A stretch of 64,000 bases of DNA. It comes from Porticoccaceae bacterium. GTDB lineage: Bacteria; Pseudomonadota; Gammaproteobacteria; Pseudomonadales; Porticoccaceae. The stretch is taken from positions 1 through 64,000 of the forward strand of contig JAPKEJ010000001.1 of the NCBI GenBank assembly GCA_028822155.1, written 5' to 3'. This document shows positions 15,758 through 25,215 of this stretch, piece after piece. Within the stretch, counting starts at the first letter, position 1. Each line of letters starts with the position of its first letter. The notes beneath the pieces were generated by a model. That model had not been told where the DNA came from. It ran no database searches and saw only the letters and a list, made by a program, of their open reading frames with translations. The translations under genes and the position numbers were made by a program.

Positions 15758-17121
15758 TGGGAGAGCGCTGCAATTAACTTCTCATGAAAGCCTTCGAATC
15801 CGCCATTGCTCATCACCACAATATGCCTATTGCCCTGCTGGGATTTTACCGCGAGGTGAAGCAAGGTTTCGATACTATCTGTTGCTTCAGCCGGAACTAC
15901 ACTGGCTTTAGCTAACGCCTCAACATCCCAGTCGATACGAGAGTTCTGATACCAGTAAACTTGATCCGCACTGCCGACTGAAGAACATAAAGCATCTTGG
16001 TGCCCGCCCATGCGCATAGTGGCTGAACGGGGTTCAATAATGGCTATTATGGCTTCGTTGCCTACCTTTGCTCTCAAGCCCTCTAGCGTGGCCTTGATTG
16101 CAGTAGGGTGGTGGGCAAAGTCATCATAAACAGTAATTCCAGATCTTTGGTAAATCACTTCCATTCGTCTTTTTACGCCAACAAACTGGCTTAAAGCCAG
16201 ACAAGACTGTTCAACGTCAACTCCAACCTGACTGGCAGCAATGATAGCTGATAGTCCATTCATCACATTATGCAGTCCACTCTGCTCCCACTTTACCTTC
16301 CCACGGGAAATTTCGTGTCCGTCTTGGTCATACTGGATCACATCAAACTGAGATCCATCCTCAGCGATCAGCGCATACCTCCAACCACTGTCGTGGCCAA
16401 AGCTCTCCTGATTACTCCAACACCCTCGATCTAGAACTTCGCGAACATTGTGGTCAGCGGCGGGAGAAATGACTGTTCCCGAACTGGGAACAGTTCGCAC
16501 AAGGTGATGAAATTGTCGCTGAATAGCAGTCAAATCGTCAAAAATATCACCGTGGTCAAATTCCAAATTATTGATAATAAGTGTGTTAGTAAAATAATGG
16601 ACAAACTTAGATCGCTTATCAAAAAAAGCACTGTCGTATTCATCAGCCTCAACGACAAAATAGTCGCTGTCACTAAGCCGTGCTGAAACTCCAAAGTCTT
16701 GAGGGATACCGCCAATTAAAAACCCAGGCTGGAGGCCTGCGAAATCGAGAATCTTAGTTAGCATGCTACTGGTAGTGGTCTTCCCATGAGTTCCTGACAC
16801 CGCAAGGACATGCTTATCTCTTAGAATACTTTCACCCAACCATTGAGGCCCTGAGGTGTAAGGCAAATTATTATCGAGTATGTATTCCACACAAGGATTG
16901 CCTCGAGACATAGCGTTGCCAACCACCACTAAATCCGGAGCAGGATTCAACTGCTGAGGATCAAACCCCTCTATTAGCTTTATGCCACTTTGCTCAAGTT
17001 GTGTACTCATCGGCGGATAAACATTCGCGTCAGACCCAGACACATAATGACCAGCTTGTTTGGCAACAAGGGCGAGACTGCCCATAAATGTGCCGCAAAT
17101 ACCTAGAATATGAACATGCAT
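15754..17121 (-). CDS. mpl: UDP-MurNAc:L-Ala-gamma-D-Glu-meso-DAP ligase (murein peptide recycling)
   Basis: Mpl reattaches recycled murein tripeptide to UDP-MurNAc. The 455-residue protein has the Mur-ligase pattern: N-terminal MHVHILGICGTFMGSLALVA, P-loop SGTHGKTTTSSML, VEADEYDSAFFDKRSKF and the C-terminal YDDFAHHPTAIKATLEGLR. HILGICGTFMG distinguishes Mpl from MurC. It is cytoplasmic. It is divergent from the PFK gene with a 122-bp intergenic region. Confidence 0.95.
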   Translation of the reverse strand: MHVHILGICGTFMGSLALVAKQAGHYVSGSDANVYPPMSTQLEQSGIKLIEGFDPQQLNPAPDLVVVGNAMSRGNPCVEYILDNNLPYTSGPQWLGESILRDKHVLAVSGTHGKTTTSSMLTKILDFAGLQPGFLIGGIPQDFGVSARLSDSDYFVVEADEYDSAFFDKRSKFVHYFTNTLIINNLEFDHGDIFDDLTAIQRQFHHLVRTVPSSGTVISPAADHNVREVLDRGCWSNQESFGHDSGWRYALIAEDGSQFDVIQYDQDGHEISRGKVKWEQSGLHNVMNGLSAIIAASQVGVDVEQSCLALSQFVGVKRRMEVIYQRSGITVYDDFAHHPTAIKATLEGLRAKVGNEAIIAIIEPRSATMRMGGHQDALCSSVGSADQVYWYQNSRIDWDVEALAKASVVPAEATDSIETLLHLAVKSQQGNRHIVVMSNGGFEGFHEKLIAALSH

Positions 17122-17243
17122 AAGATGGCTTACCTAAAGGTCGATCTGAGAACTAATGGTCACTATAACTCAAAACAAGTTAGTTTCCGCTTTCACCTTA
17201 GTCTGTGAGAGACTAAAATAGAGTTCTAACAAACAGGATCTTT

Positions 17244-18521
17244 GTGAGTGCATTACCCATGGATAAGAAAAATGCTTTTTATGCGCAATCTGGAGGCGTA
17301 ACCGCCGTCATCAATGCCTCAGCCGCAGGCGTTATAGAAGCAGTACGTGAAAATAAGGCAACAATCGGCAAACTATACGCTGGCTTAGATGGTATTGTCG
17401 GCGCGCTGCAAGAAGAACTTGTAGATACTAGCAAAGAATCAGCATCTGCTGTTGCCGCCCTGAGACATACACCTGGCGGCGCTTTTGGCTCTTGCCGCTA
17501 TAAAATGAAAAACTATGAAGATAGTCCCGCAGAATATGAGCGCCTTATTGCGGTGTTCAAGGCGCACAATATAGGGTACTTTTTTTATAATGGTGGCGGC
17601 GACTCAGCAGACACCTGTCTTAAAGTATCTCAAATCTCTGAAAAGATGGGCTATCCTATCCAAGCCATTCATATTCCCAAAACTATTGATAACGATTTAC
17701 CTCTAACGGACTGTAGCCCCGGCTTTGGTTCAGTAGCTAAATATATTGCCACATCAACCAAGGAAGCTAGCCTCGATATTGAGTCAATGTGTGGCTCCTC
17801 TACCAAAGTATTCATTCTTGAAGTTATGGGTCGTCATGCTGGATGGATTGCTGCCTCTAGTGGCCTTGCAGGAGAGCAAGCAGGCGATCCTCCGCACATT
17901 ATCCTATTCCCCGAAATTGCTTTTTCTCGAGAGAACTTTATTGCAAAGGTGGAACAAACCGTTCTCGATAAGGGTTACTGCGTTATTGTTGCTTCAGAAG
18001 GGGCCCAATATAATGACGGGGCACATATTTCTGGCTCGATTAATAAGGATGCCTTTGGGCACCATCAACTTGGTGGCGTTGCTCCAACCTTAGCCAGTAT
18101 GATTAAACAGTCTACTGGCTACAAATATCACTGGGCTATGGCTGATTATTTGCAGCGCTCAGCGCGCCACATCGCCTCAAAAACTGATGTAGATCAAGCT
18201 TATGCCGTTGGCCAAGCCGCAGTCGAGATGGCCGTGCAAGGTAAGAGTTCTGTGATGGTCTCTATTGTGAGAGGAGCGGGCAAAAAATACAGCTGGTCAT
18301 TAGGCGAGGTTCCATTAGCGGACGTGGCTAACATGGAAAAGAAGATGCCACGCTCATTCATCACCGAAGATGGTTATGGTATCACCCAAAAAGCCCGAGA
18401 TTACCTAGAACCCTTAATCGCCGGAGAAGATTACCCGCCGTTTAAAAATGGTATCCCGAGTTACGTGCGGTTGAAGAAGATTTTAGTGCCCAAAAAATTA
18501 GCGGATGACTTCAAGATTTAA
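17244..18521 (+). CDS. Pyrophosphate-dependent 6-phosphofructokinase
   Basis: A 425-residue PFKA-superfamily protein. Two residues point to pyrophosphate rather than ATP as donor: the Asp in FFYNGGGDSADTC (second position of the ATP-type GDG) and Lys in IPKTIDNDLPLTD, where ATP enzymes have Gly (PGTIDND). MGRHAGWIAA and EVMGRH follow the family. The reaction, fructose-6-P + PPi to fructose-1,6-P2 + Pi, is reversible, so the enzyme could serve glycolysis and gluconeogenesis. The start is GTG 17244 with AGGA 5 bases upstream; ATG 17259 is the alternative. It is not in an operon with other glycolytic genes. Confidence 0.9.
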   Translation: MSALPMDKKNAFYAQSGGVTAVINASAAGVIEAVRENKATIGKLYAGLDGIVGALQEELVDTSKESASAVAALRHTPGGAFGSCRYKMKNYEDSPAEYERLIAVFKAHNIGYFFYNGGGDSADTCLKVSQISEKMGYPIQAIHIPKTIDNDLPLTDCSPGFGSVAKYIATSTKEASLDIESMCGSSTKVFILEVMGRHAGWIAASSGLAGEQAGDPPHIILFPEIAFSRENFIAKVEQTVLDKGYCVIVASEGAQYNDGAHISGSINKDAFGHHQLGGVAPTLASMIKQSTGYKYHWAMADYLQRSARHIASKTDVDQAYAVGQAAVEMAVQGKSSVMVSIVRGAGKKYSWSLGEVPLADVANMEKKMPRSFITEDGYGITQKARDYLEPLIAGEDYPPFKNGIPSYVRLKKILVPKKLADDFKI

Positions 18522-18547
18522 AAATAAAAAAGGTGCTATAGCCTAGG

Positions 18548-19507
18548 TTAACTAACCTGATTGCGTGGCTGGCCGGCGAGAAAACCTTTTATATTTTCGG
18601 CTACCTGGTTAACCAGACGCTGCCGCGACTCACGCGCGACCCAGGCAACGTGAGGCGTAACAATTAAGTTAGGGATGTCACTGTCAATGAGTAGATTGCC
18701 ATCAGAGGGCGGCTCAACGCTGAGGACATCAACCGCTGCACCAGCAATAACACCATTTGTGAGCGCATCCTTTAGTGCTTTCTCGTCAATCAGACCTCCA
18801 CGCGCAGTATTAATCAGCAAAGCAGATTCTTTCATTGACCCCAGTTCATCTGCACTAATTAATTTGGCTGTTTCTGCCGTTAAAGGGCAATGCAAACTGA
18901 GGATATCGGCTTCTTTTAGTAGCGCCCCAAACGGCATTCTATTGTCTTGGTTTGAATGAGATCGACCGGGTAAAGCTGCAAAAATGACTTTCATTCCGAA
19001 AGCTTCAGCAATTTTTGCCACACCTAAACCTAGCTCGCCAGCCCCTATAATACCGAGCACCTTACCGTCAAGCTCTTGTACCGGTGAATCCAGTAAACAA
19101 AAAAACCTACTGTTGCTCCACCGACCGTCGATTGATGCCTTGCTGTGCTCTTTAAGATTTGTAGTTAACGCCAGAATCAGCGACCACACGTGCTGAACTA
19201 CTGATGCTGTCCCGTAGCCAATGGCATTGCTCACCACAATATTTTTCTTGCTCGCCCCGGTTAGGTCGATAACGTCCGTTCCTGTGGCAAACAATGATAT
19301 AAATTTTAAATTCTTAGCCTGAACCATTTCAGGGGCGCGAATTGCCGTCTTATTAGTCAACACTATATCAGCGCTGGAAATGCGTTCGGACACCTGCGAG
19401 GCCTTGCAATCGGGGTAAACCGTCCATTGGACAGGCAACTCGTACAGTGGAGTGAGGTCTAGGTCCGTTGGCCCTATGCTATCCAAGTCAAGAATCACAC
19501 CGTTCAT
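18548..19507 (-). CDS. D-2-hydroxyacid dehydrogenase (glycerate dehydrogenase-like)
   Basis: A 319-residue NAD(P)-dependent oxidoreductase. The Rossmann motif is VLGIIGAGELGLGVAKIAEAFGMKVI. INTARGGLIDEKAL supplies the catalytic Arg, VLSVEPP the Glu, and TPHVAWVARESRQRL the catalytic His. It is closest in pattern to hydroxypyruvate reductase/glycerate dehydrogenase, but substrate cannot be read from sequence. It converges on the PFK gene (26 bp). It stands apart from the DUF1295 gene upstream by 66 bp and could be co-transcribed with it. Confidence 0.87.
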   Translation of the reverse strand: MNGVILDLDSIGPTDLDLTPLYELPVQWTVYPDCKASQVSERISSADIVLTNKTAIRAPEMVQAKNLKFISLFATGTDVIDLTGASKKNIVVSNAIGYGTASVVQHVWSLILALTTNLKEHSKASIDGRWSNSRFFCLLDSPVQELDGKVLGIIGAGELGLGVAKIAEAFGMKVIFAALPGRSHSNQDNRMPFGALLKEADILSLHCPLTAETAKLISADELGSMKESALLINTARGGLIDEKALKDALTNGVIAGAAVDVLSVEPPSDGNLLIDSDIPNLIVTPHVAWVARESRQRLVNQVAENIKGFLAGQPRNQVS

Positions 19508-19573
19508 ATCTACCCCTAACTAAACCCAGTTATCGTTTCGAAGGGGTATTATCCATAAAAATTCACGCTGACG

Positions 19574-20443
19574 CTAGGTTTTGGGCCGAGCTAGCATTAA
19601 TGAATTTGTCGATTCTATATAGGCAAGATAGGCGGGATCGGCCCCCCATTTTTTCAAAGCAAGTCGGTCTAATAGCGGTATGCCACTAATTCTAGTCAAC
19701 AACAGGTATACGAATATAGGCGAAATTAATGTACTTACTTGCCAACCAGATAGCACTGGCAGTGCTACCAGAGCTAACCCAAACCAAAGTGTTATTTCGC
19801 CAAAATAATTAGGGTGCTGTGACCAAGCCCATAATCCCGACTTAATGAACCGCCCTTTATTCTCAGGCACCGCCTTAAATCGTCTCTTTTGCGCGTCGGC
19901 AATCACCTCCACTACAAATCCAAATAACCATAACGAGATTCCAATATAGCCTAAAAGCCCAAGCTCCTGGGCATGATTAGATGTTATCGCAGCTAGTCCT
20001 GCCGCCATTGTAACCAACACCCACAGGCCACCTAGAGTCCAAGTCATTAGGAACCATATGAACTGCGTCTTCATCACGATAAAACGCGTATCTTGCCCAT
20101 CCTTTTTTATTCGCCAAAACAGAAATGATCCTAAGCGGACCGCCCAAATTACAATCATAGCGCTAATGATAAGGTCTCTAATATCAAGTGACGAGCTCAA
20201 CATTACGGCGGCGACAACGGTCGTTATGTAAGATATCGATCCTGTTAAATCAAAATAGTGTTCAGTCTGGAATGCATACGCGGGAACAAACATCAGCCAG
20301 TGGAGAATAAATCCTATGGCGCCACATAGCGCAAATAAAGGTAGACCATCAATTTTCAGACTTCCTTGACTACCTCCAAGCAATATAAGACCACCAATAA
20401 CTACGGACATCAAAATACCCACGATACTGTTCGATTTTTTCAT
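19574..20443 (-). CDS. DUF1295 integral membrane protein (steroid 5-alpha-reductase fold)
   Basis: A 289-residue membrane protein with about seven hydrophobic segments. The signature near residue 220, GLWAWSQHPNYFGEITLWFGLAL, is the DUF1295/isoprenylcysteine methyltransferase-like motif, and GFVVEVIADAQKRRFK precedes it. The fold is shared with steroid 5-alpha reductases and NADPH-dependent membrane reductases. The substrate is unknown. The first helix is Gly-rich (MSVVIGGLILLGGSQG). No neighbouring gene clarifies its role. Confidence 0.82.
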   Translation of the reverse strand: MKKSNSIVGILMSVVIGGLILLGGSQGSLKIDGLPLFALCGAIGFILHWLMFVPAYAFQTEHYFDLTGSISYITTVVAAVMLSSSLDIRDLIISAMIVIWAVRLGSFLFWRIKKDGQDTRFIVMKTQFIWFLMTWTLGGLWVLVTMAAGLAAITSNHAQELGLLGYIGISLWLFGFVVEVIADAQKRRFKAVPENKGRFIKSGLWAWSQHPNYFGEITLWFGLALVALPVLSGWQVSTLISPIFVYLLLTRISGIPLLDRLALKKWGADPAYLAYIESTNSLMLARPKT

Positions 20444-20718
20444 TACTAACCCTCTTTTTTATATTTTTGGCAGCCTTAACTTTTGAACCCCGCCCATTAT
20501 TCTAATTGGCTCCCTAGCTAGATATTAAGTTATCTTCTTAATTTACATTAGGGGACATATAGAGGTTACGCAACGACTTATTAAAGTAGATGATAAATTC
20601 AGTGTCAAAAAATATTTAATAGACCGCCCTATGTTGCGTCACCAGCCTATAAATCCCGCCCACAAAACCGCATAATAGCGCCTCGTTATTGATTACTATT
20701 TTAAGGCTAGCTATCAGC

Positions 20719-23268
20719 ATGCAATCTTCCCTGTTTAAACTATATGACAAGGCGATTCTACGTCATCCATTGGCGGCAATAATGATACTCGTATTGCTGA
20801 CCATCGTCATGGCAATGGGCTTACCAAACTTCAAGCTCGATGCCTCAGCGGATTCGCTAACGCTAGAGCATGACGACGACTTGAACTTCTTTCGCGAAGT
20901 AGTTCAGCGCTATGGTAGTGATAATTATCTAATCGTCACCTTTTCGCCTAAACAAGGCGATCTGTTTGATGAAGAAAATCTTCAGGTGCTAGGAGCACTG
21001 CGCGAGGACCTGCTCACCGTTGGAGGCGTTGAGAGCGTCTTATCTATGCTCGACGTACCTCTGCTCTATAGTCCAAAAATTGAGATTTCAGACCTAACTA
21101 ATGAGCTAAACACACTACTTTCTGCTGGTGTTGATAAACAACTGGCAAAGCAGGAATTTTTAAACAGCCCTATCTATAAGGACGTTATTCTCAGTGCTGA
21201 CGGACAAACCACCGGCATCCTAGCGACCCTAAAGCTCGATAGCACCTATTTGAAGTTGGTTACCGCACGTGATGATTTACGTTTAGTGCGCGACACTGTA
21301 GGGCTTACCCTAGAGCAAAAAAGGCAGCTGGACTCAATCAGTCAAGAATTCCTTAACCATCGCACAGCCACAGCATTAGAAGATCACGAGAGAGTCGATT
21401 CGGTGCGTGGTCTGATCGACAGCTACCGCGGCCAAGCCACCATTTTCCTCGGTGGTCCAGATATGATTACCGCTGACATGATCGATTTTATTAAAAGCGA
21501 TCTACAGGTTTTTGGCGCCGGTATTTTACTGTTTATCATTGCAACCTTGGCTCTTATTTTTCGGCGCGTTCGGTGGGTTGTACTACCATTGGTAACCTGC
21601 AGTCTTTGTCTGACTATTATCCTTGGTTTTTTAAGCTGGGTTGACTGGCGGTTAACGGTTATATCGTCTAATTTTGTTTCCTTGCTACTGATTATTACGC
21701 TAGCACTAACTATTCATCTGATCGTCCGTTATCGAGAGCTGCAATCTGCCAAACCAGATGCGACACAGCATGAACTGGTCAGCGAGACTGTTGTTTCTAT
21801 GGCCAAACCCTGCGTGTATACCGTGCTCACCACTATTGTTGCTTTTACCTCCCTGGTGGTGAGCAATATTAGACCCGTTATCGACTTTGGCTGGATGATG
21901 ACAATGGGTATCAGTCTTGCGTTATTGGTCTCCTTTGTAGTGATACCCGCCGGCATGATATTACTTGGCAAAGGAAAGCCTTCTGCGGCGGCAGACAACT
22001 CTGCTGCTATAACCACAAAATTTGCCTGGTTTACCGAGAACTATGGGTCAGCAGTCCTACTTATTGCGCTGGGGCTAGCGACGCTTTCAGGTTACGGAAT
22101 TACCAAGTTGGAGGTTGAAAACCGCTTTATCGATTATTTTCGGTCAAGTACTGAAATCTATCAAGGTATGGAAATAATAGATACTGCACTTGGCGGCACA
22201 ACCCCTCTAGACATTATCATTCAAGCCCCAGCGTCTATCTTGCTTACTTCAAGCGATTCAGAGACTGACGAAGATGACTACGGCTTCAGTGATGACGATG
22301 ACTATAGTTTTGCCGAAGATGACTTTAATGATGAAGACACCGCTCTAACCGACAGCTATTGGTTCTCGTCTGCTGGATTAGCCGATTTAAGTAAACTACA
22401 ACGTTTTATTGAAGCTCAGCCCGAAGTCGGTAAAGTAAGTTCTCTGGCGCAAATCAGTGCCGTTGCAACCGATCTTCTCGGACATCCACTAAATGACTTC
22501 GAAATTGCCTTCATGCGGCAAAGCCTCGGGGACGACATTTACCAGCAGATGGTAGGACCTTACCTTCTTGAGGATATTGATGAAGCCCGCATTCAACTGC
22601 GCGCTAAAGAAACTGGCGGTCAATTACGCCGTGCAGAGTTACTTCAGAAAATTCGTACCTATGCCGAAAATGAAGTCGGTATAGCGCCTGAAAAAATTCG
22701 CTTTACCGGACTCCTAGTGCTCTATAACAATATGCTGCAAAGTTTATATAAGTCACAAATACTCACATTAGGGGCAGTTTTTGTCGGCATAATGGCTATG
22801 TTTTTAGTGTTATTCCGGTCGATAAAAATATCTATAATCGCGATCTTACCTAACTTTTTGGCTGCGGGGATCGTTCTTGGCGGCATGGGGATTATGGCTA
22901 TCCCTCTGGACATGATGACGATCACAATCGCTGCTATCACTGTCGGTATTGGCGTAGATCACGCTATTCACTATCTAACTCGTTTCTCCCGTGAATTTAG
23001 CATCGATAAAAACTATATTGCCTCAATGCATCGGGCGCATGCCAGTATAGGCCAAGCTCTATTTTATACCGCGACTACTATTATCGTCGGCTTTTCAATT
23101 TTAACCTTGTCAAATTTCATTCCTTCAATTTATTTTGGACTTCTGACTAGCCTAGCCATGCTGGCTGCATTGCTCGGATCTATGACATTGCTACCCAAAT
23201 TAATATTACTCACTAAGCCGTTTGGCCCCGACACTGCAATCCAAACACAAACTCTAGGCGACAAATAA
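20719..23268 (+). CDS. RND-superfamily (MMPL/HAE-3-like) exporter with acidic periplasmic insert
   Basis: A protein of about 849 residues. ATG 20719 (MQSSLFKLYDKAILRHPLAA) is preferred over the TTG at 20689 used by the track. Two repeats each have one helix, a large periplasmic domain and a block of five to six helices (IFLGGPDMITADMI ... TIHLIVRYREL; LPNFLAAGIVLGGMGIMAIPLDMMT ... GVGVDHAIHYLTRFSRE in pattern). This is the MMPL/HAE-3 class of RND permeases, linked to hopanoid or lipid transport or unknown cargo. The second periplasmic domain carries an Asp/Glu-rich insert at about residues 510-548 (DDYGFSDDDDYSFAEDDFND). No membrane-fusion partner is adjacent. uup follows by 5 bp. Confidence 0.85.
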   Translation: MQSSLFKLYDKAILRHPLAAIMILVLLTIVMAMGLPNFKLDASADSLTLEHDDDLNFFREVVQRYGSDNYLIVTFSPKQGDLFDEENLQVLGALREDLLTVGGVESVLSMLDVPLLYSPKIEISDLTNELNTLLSAGVDKQLAKQEFLNSPIYKDVILSADGQTTGILATLKLDSTYLKLVTARDDLRLVRDTVGLTLEQKRQLDSISQEFLNHRTATALEDHERVDSVRGLIDSYRGQATIFLGGPDMITADMIDFIKSDLQVFGAGILLFIIATLALIFRRVRWVVLPLVTCSLCLTIILGFLSWVDWRLTVISSNFVSLLLIITLALTIHLIVRYRELQSAKPDATQHELVSETVVSMAKPCVYTVLTTIVAFTSLVVSNIRPVIDFGWMMTMGISLALLVSFVVIPAGMILLGKGKPSAAADNSAAITTKFAWFTENYGSAVLLIALGLATLSGYGITKLEVENRFIDYFRSSTEIYQGMEIIDTALGGTTPLDIIIQAPASILLTSSDSETDEDDYGFSDDDDYSFAEDDFNDEDTALTDSYWFSSAGLADLSKLQRFIEAQPEVGKVSSLAQISAVATDLLGHPLNDFEIAFMRQSLGDDIYQQMVGPYLLEDIDEARIQLRAKETGGQLRRAELLQKIRTYAENEVGIAPEKIRFTGLLVLYNNMLQSLYKSQILTLGAVFVGIMAMFLVLFRSIKISIIAILPNFLAAGIVLGGMGIMAIPLDMMTITIAAITVGIGVDHAIHYLTRFSREFSIDKNYIASMHRAHASIGQALFYTATTIIVGFSILTLSNFIPSIYFGLLTSLAMLAALLGSMTLLPKLILLTKPFGPDTAIQTQTLGDK

Positions 23269-23273
23269 ATTTT

Positions 23274-25145
23274 ATGCCCCTAATCACCCTGCAAGATGTT
23301 TTTCTAAGTTATGGTCAACCGCCCCTTATTGACCATATAAACCTAGTAATTGAACCAGGTGAGCGCGTGTGCCTCATAGGTAGAAATGGTGCGGGGAAAT
23401 CCACTTTACTGAAGATTATAACAGGCCAAGTCGTTGCTGATGAGGGGCTCATCAAACGCGCAAGTGGTGTAAAAATAGCTCAGTTAGAGCAATCTGTCCC
23501 ACATGATACCCAAGGCAATGTGTTTGATGTTATTGCTGACGGCTTAGGCGCCGAAGGCAAGCTGATACAGCAATTTCATCATCTTACTCAGCAATTAAGC
23601 CATGACTCCAGCCCTAAAATATTTAACGAACTAGAGAAATGCCAAGCTGAAATAGAGCGCATTGATGGCTGGGATATCAACCAACGTGTTGAATCTATTA
23701 TCACCAAGATGGATCTTGATCCAGAAGTTGATATCGCTAGTTTATCGGGCGGCTATAAACGGAGAGTCCTGCTGGCCAGAGCCTTAGTATGTAATCCAGA
23801 CCTGTTGTTGCTTGATGAGCCAACCAACCACCTAGATATAGAAGCCATTCAGTGGGTAGAGCAGTTTTTACTCAAATGGGAGGGCTCCTTACTATTCATT
23901 AGCCACGACCGCCGCTTTATGGACAATCTCGCTAATCGATTTATCGAAATTGATCGAGGTAAATTGGCTGAGTTTAACTGTGACTACAGCACGTATTTAA
24001 TTCGAAAAGAAGAAAATCTAGAAATTGAAGATCGTCAAAACGCATTATTTGATAAACGTCTATCGCAAGAAGAAATATGGATTCGCCAAGGCATTAAGGC
24101 GCGCCGCACGCGCAATGAAGGGCGGGTACGGTCTCTCGAAGCTATGCGTAATGAGTATGCAGAGCGACGCAAGCGTTTAGGTACTGCCAAAATGGATATT
24201 CAGCAAGCCGACAAATCTGGCAAGATAGTCGCTGAGGCTACTAATATCTCTTTTTCCTTTGATCAGGATGAGGTAGTTAAGGACTTCTCAACGCTCATTC
24301 AGCGAGGCGATAAAGTAGGTTTTATTGGGAAAAATGGTGTTGGAAAAACTACCCTTATTAAATTATTGTTAGGTGAATTAACCCCAAAAAAGGGCACCAT
24401 TAAAGTTGGCACCAATCTTAACGTAGCCTATTTTGACCAATATCGTTCTGCCTTAGATGAGGATAAAACAGTTCAAGATAATGTTTCTGGTGGTCGTGAC
24501 ATGCTCGAAATTGGCGGTAAAAGCCGCCATGTAATTAGCTACTTACAAGATTTTTTATTCGCTCCAGACCGCTGCCGGCAGCCGGTTAAAGCTCTATCGG
24601 GTGGAGAGCGTAATCGTTTGCTTTTAGCTAAGTTATTCACGGCTCCTTCAAATATACTCGTACTTGATGAGCCAACTAACGATTTGGATATTGACACTTT
24701 AGATTTGCTTGAAGAGCTACTGATCGATTATAAGGGGACGGTCATCTTGGTCAGTCACGATCGTGCCTTCCTGAATAATGTAGTAACCAGTACATTAGTT
24801 TTCGAAGGGGACGGAACCATCAATCAGTATGTAGGTGGTTATGATGACTGGTTACGACAACGAAAAGCTATAGAACAGCCAAAATCTTCAGCCGGCATCA
24901 AAACCAAACCTAAATCTGTTCAGGTAGATAAGAAGCTGTCCTATAAAGATCAGCGTGAATTAGATGAACTGCCAAAAAAAATCGAGCTACTAGAGACCCA
25001 AATCCAGGGTATTTCAATAGAGATGAGCGAAAGTGCATTTTATCGATCAGCTAAAGTAAAAATACAAAAAGCTGAAACCCAACTAGCGGACTGGCAAACT
25101 CAATTAAGTAAGTGTTACAAGCGATGGGAGCAGCTAGAGCTGTAA
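23274..25145 (+). CDS. uup: ABC-F ATPase Uup
   Basis: A 623-residue soluble protein with two ATP-binding domains and no membrane domain. Walker A motifs are GRNGAGKSTLLKI and GKNGVGKTTLIKL; signatures are LSGGYKRRVLLARAL and LSGGERNRLLLAKLF; Walker B is followed by EPTNHLDIEAIQW and EPTNDLDIDTLDL. The C-terminal Lys/Glu/Gln-rich segment (about 560-623) is the coiled-coil domain typical of Uup, which binds DNA and ribosomes. Uup affects transposon precise excision and ribosome function. It may be co-transcribed with the exporter before it. Confidence 0.93.
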   Translation: MPLITLQDVFLSYGQPPLIDHINLVIEPGERVCLIGRNGAGKSTLLKIITGQVVADEGLIKRASGVKIAQLEQSVPHDTQGNVFDVIADGLGAEGKLIQQFHHLTQQLSHDSSPKIFNELEKCQAEIERIDGWDINQRVESIITKMDLDPEVDIASLSGGYKRRVLLARALVCNPDLLLLDEPTNHLDIEAIQWVEQFLLKWEGSLLFISHDRRFMDNLANRFIEIDRGKLAEFNCDYSTYLIRKEENLEIEDRQNALFDKRLSQEEIWIRQGIKARRTRNEGRVRSLEAMRNEYAERRKRLGTAKMDIQQADKSGKIVAEATNISFSFDQDEVVKDFSTLIQRGDKVGFIGKNGVGKTTLIKLLLGELTPKKGTIKVGTNLNVAYFDQYRSALDEDKTVQDNVSGGRDMLEIGGKSRHVISYLQDFLFAPDRCRQPVKALSGGERNRLLLAKLFTAPSNILVLDEPTNDLDIDTLDLLEELLIDYKGTVILVSHDRAFLNNVVTSTLVFEGDGTINQYVGGYDDWLRQRKAIEQPKSSAGIKTKPKSVQVDKKLSYKDQRELDELPKKIELLETQIQGISIEMSESAFYRSAKVKIQKAETQLADWQTQLSKCYKRWEQLEL

Positions 25146-25215
25146 AAAATTTTGGTATACTGCAATTAGTTTCTGTAATAACTAATAATGGCCCTAAAGA
25201 AGGAACTCTGAACTC

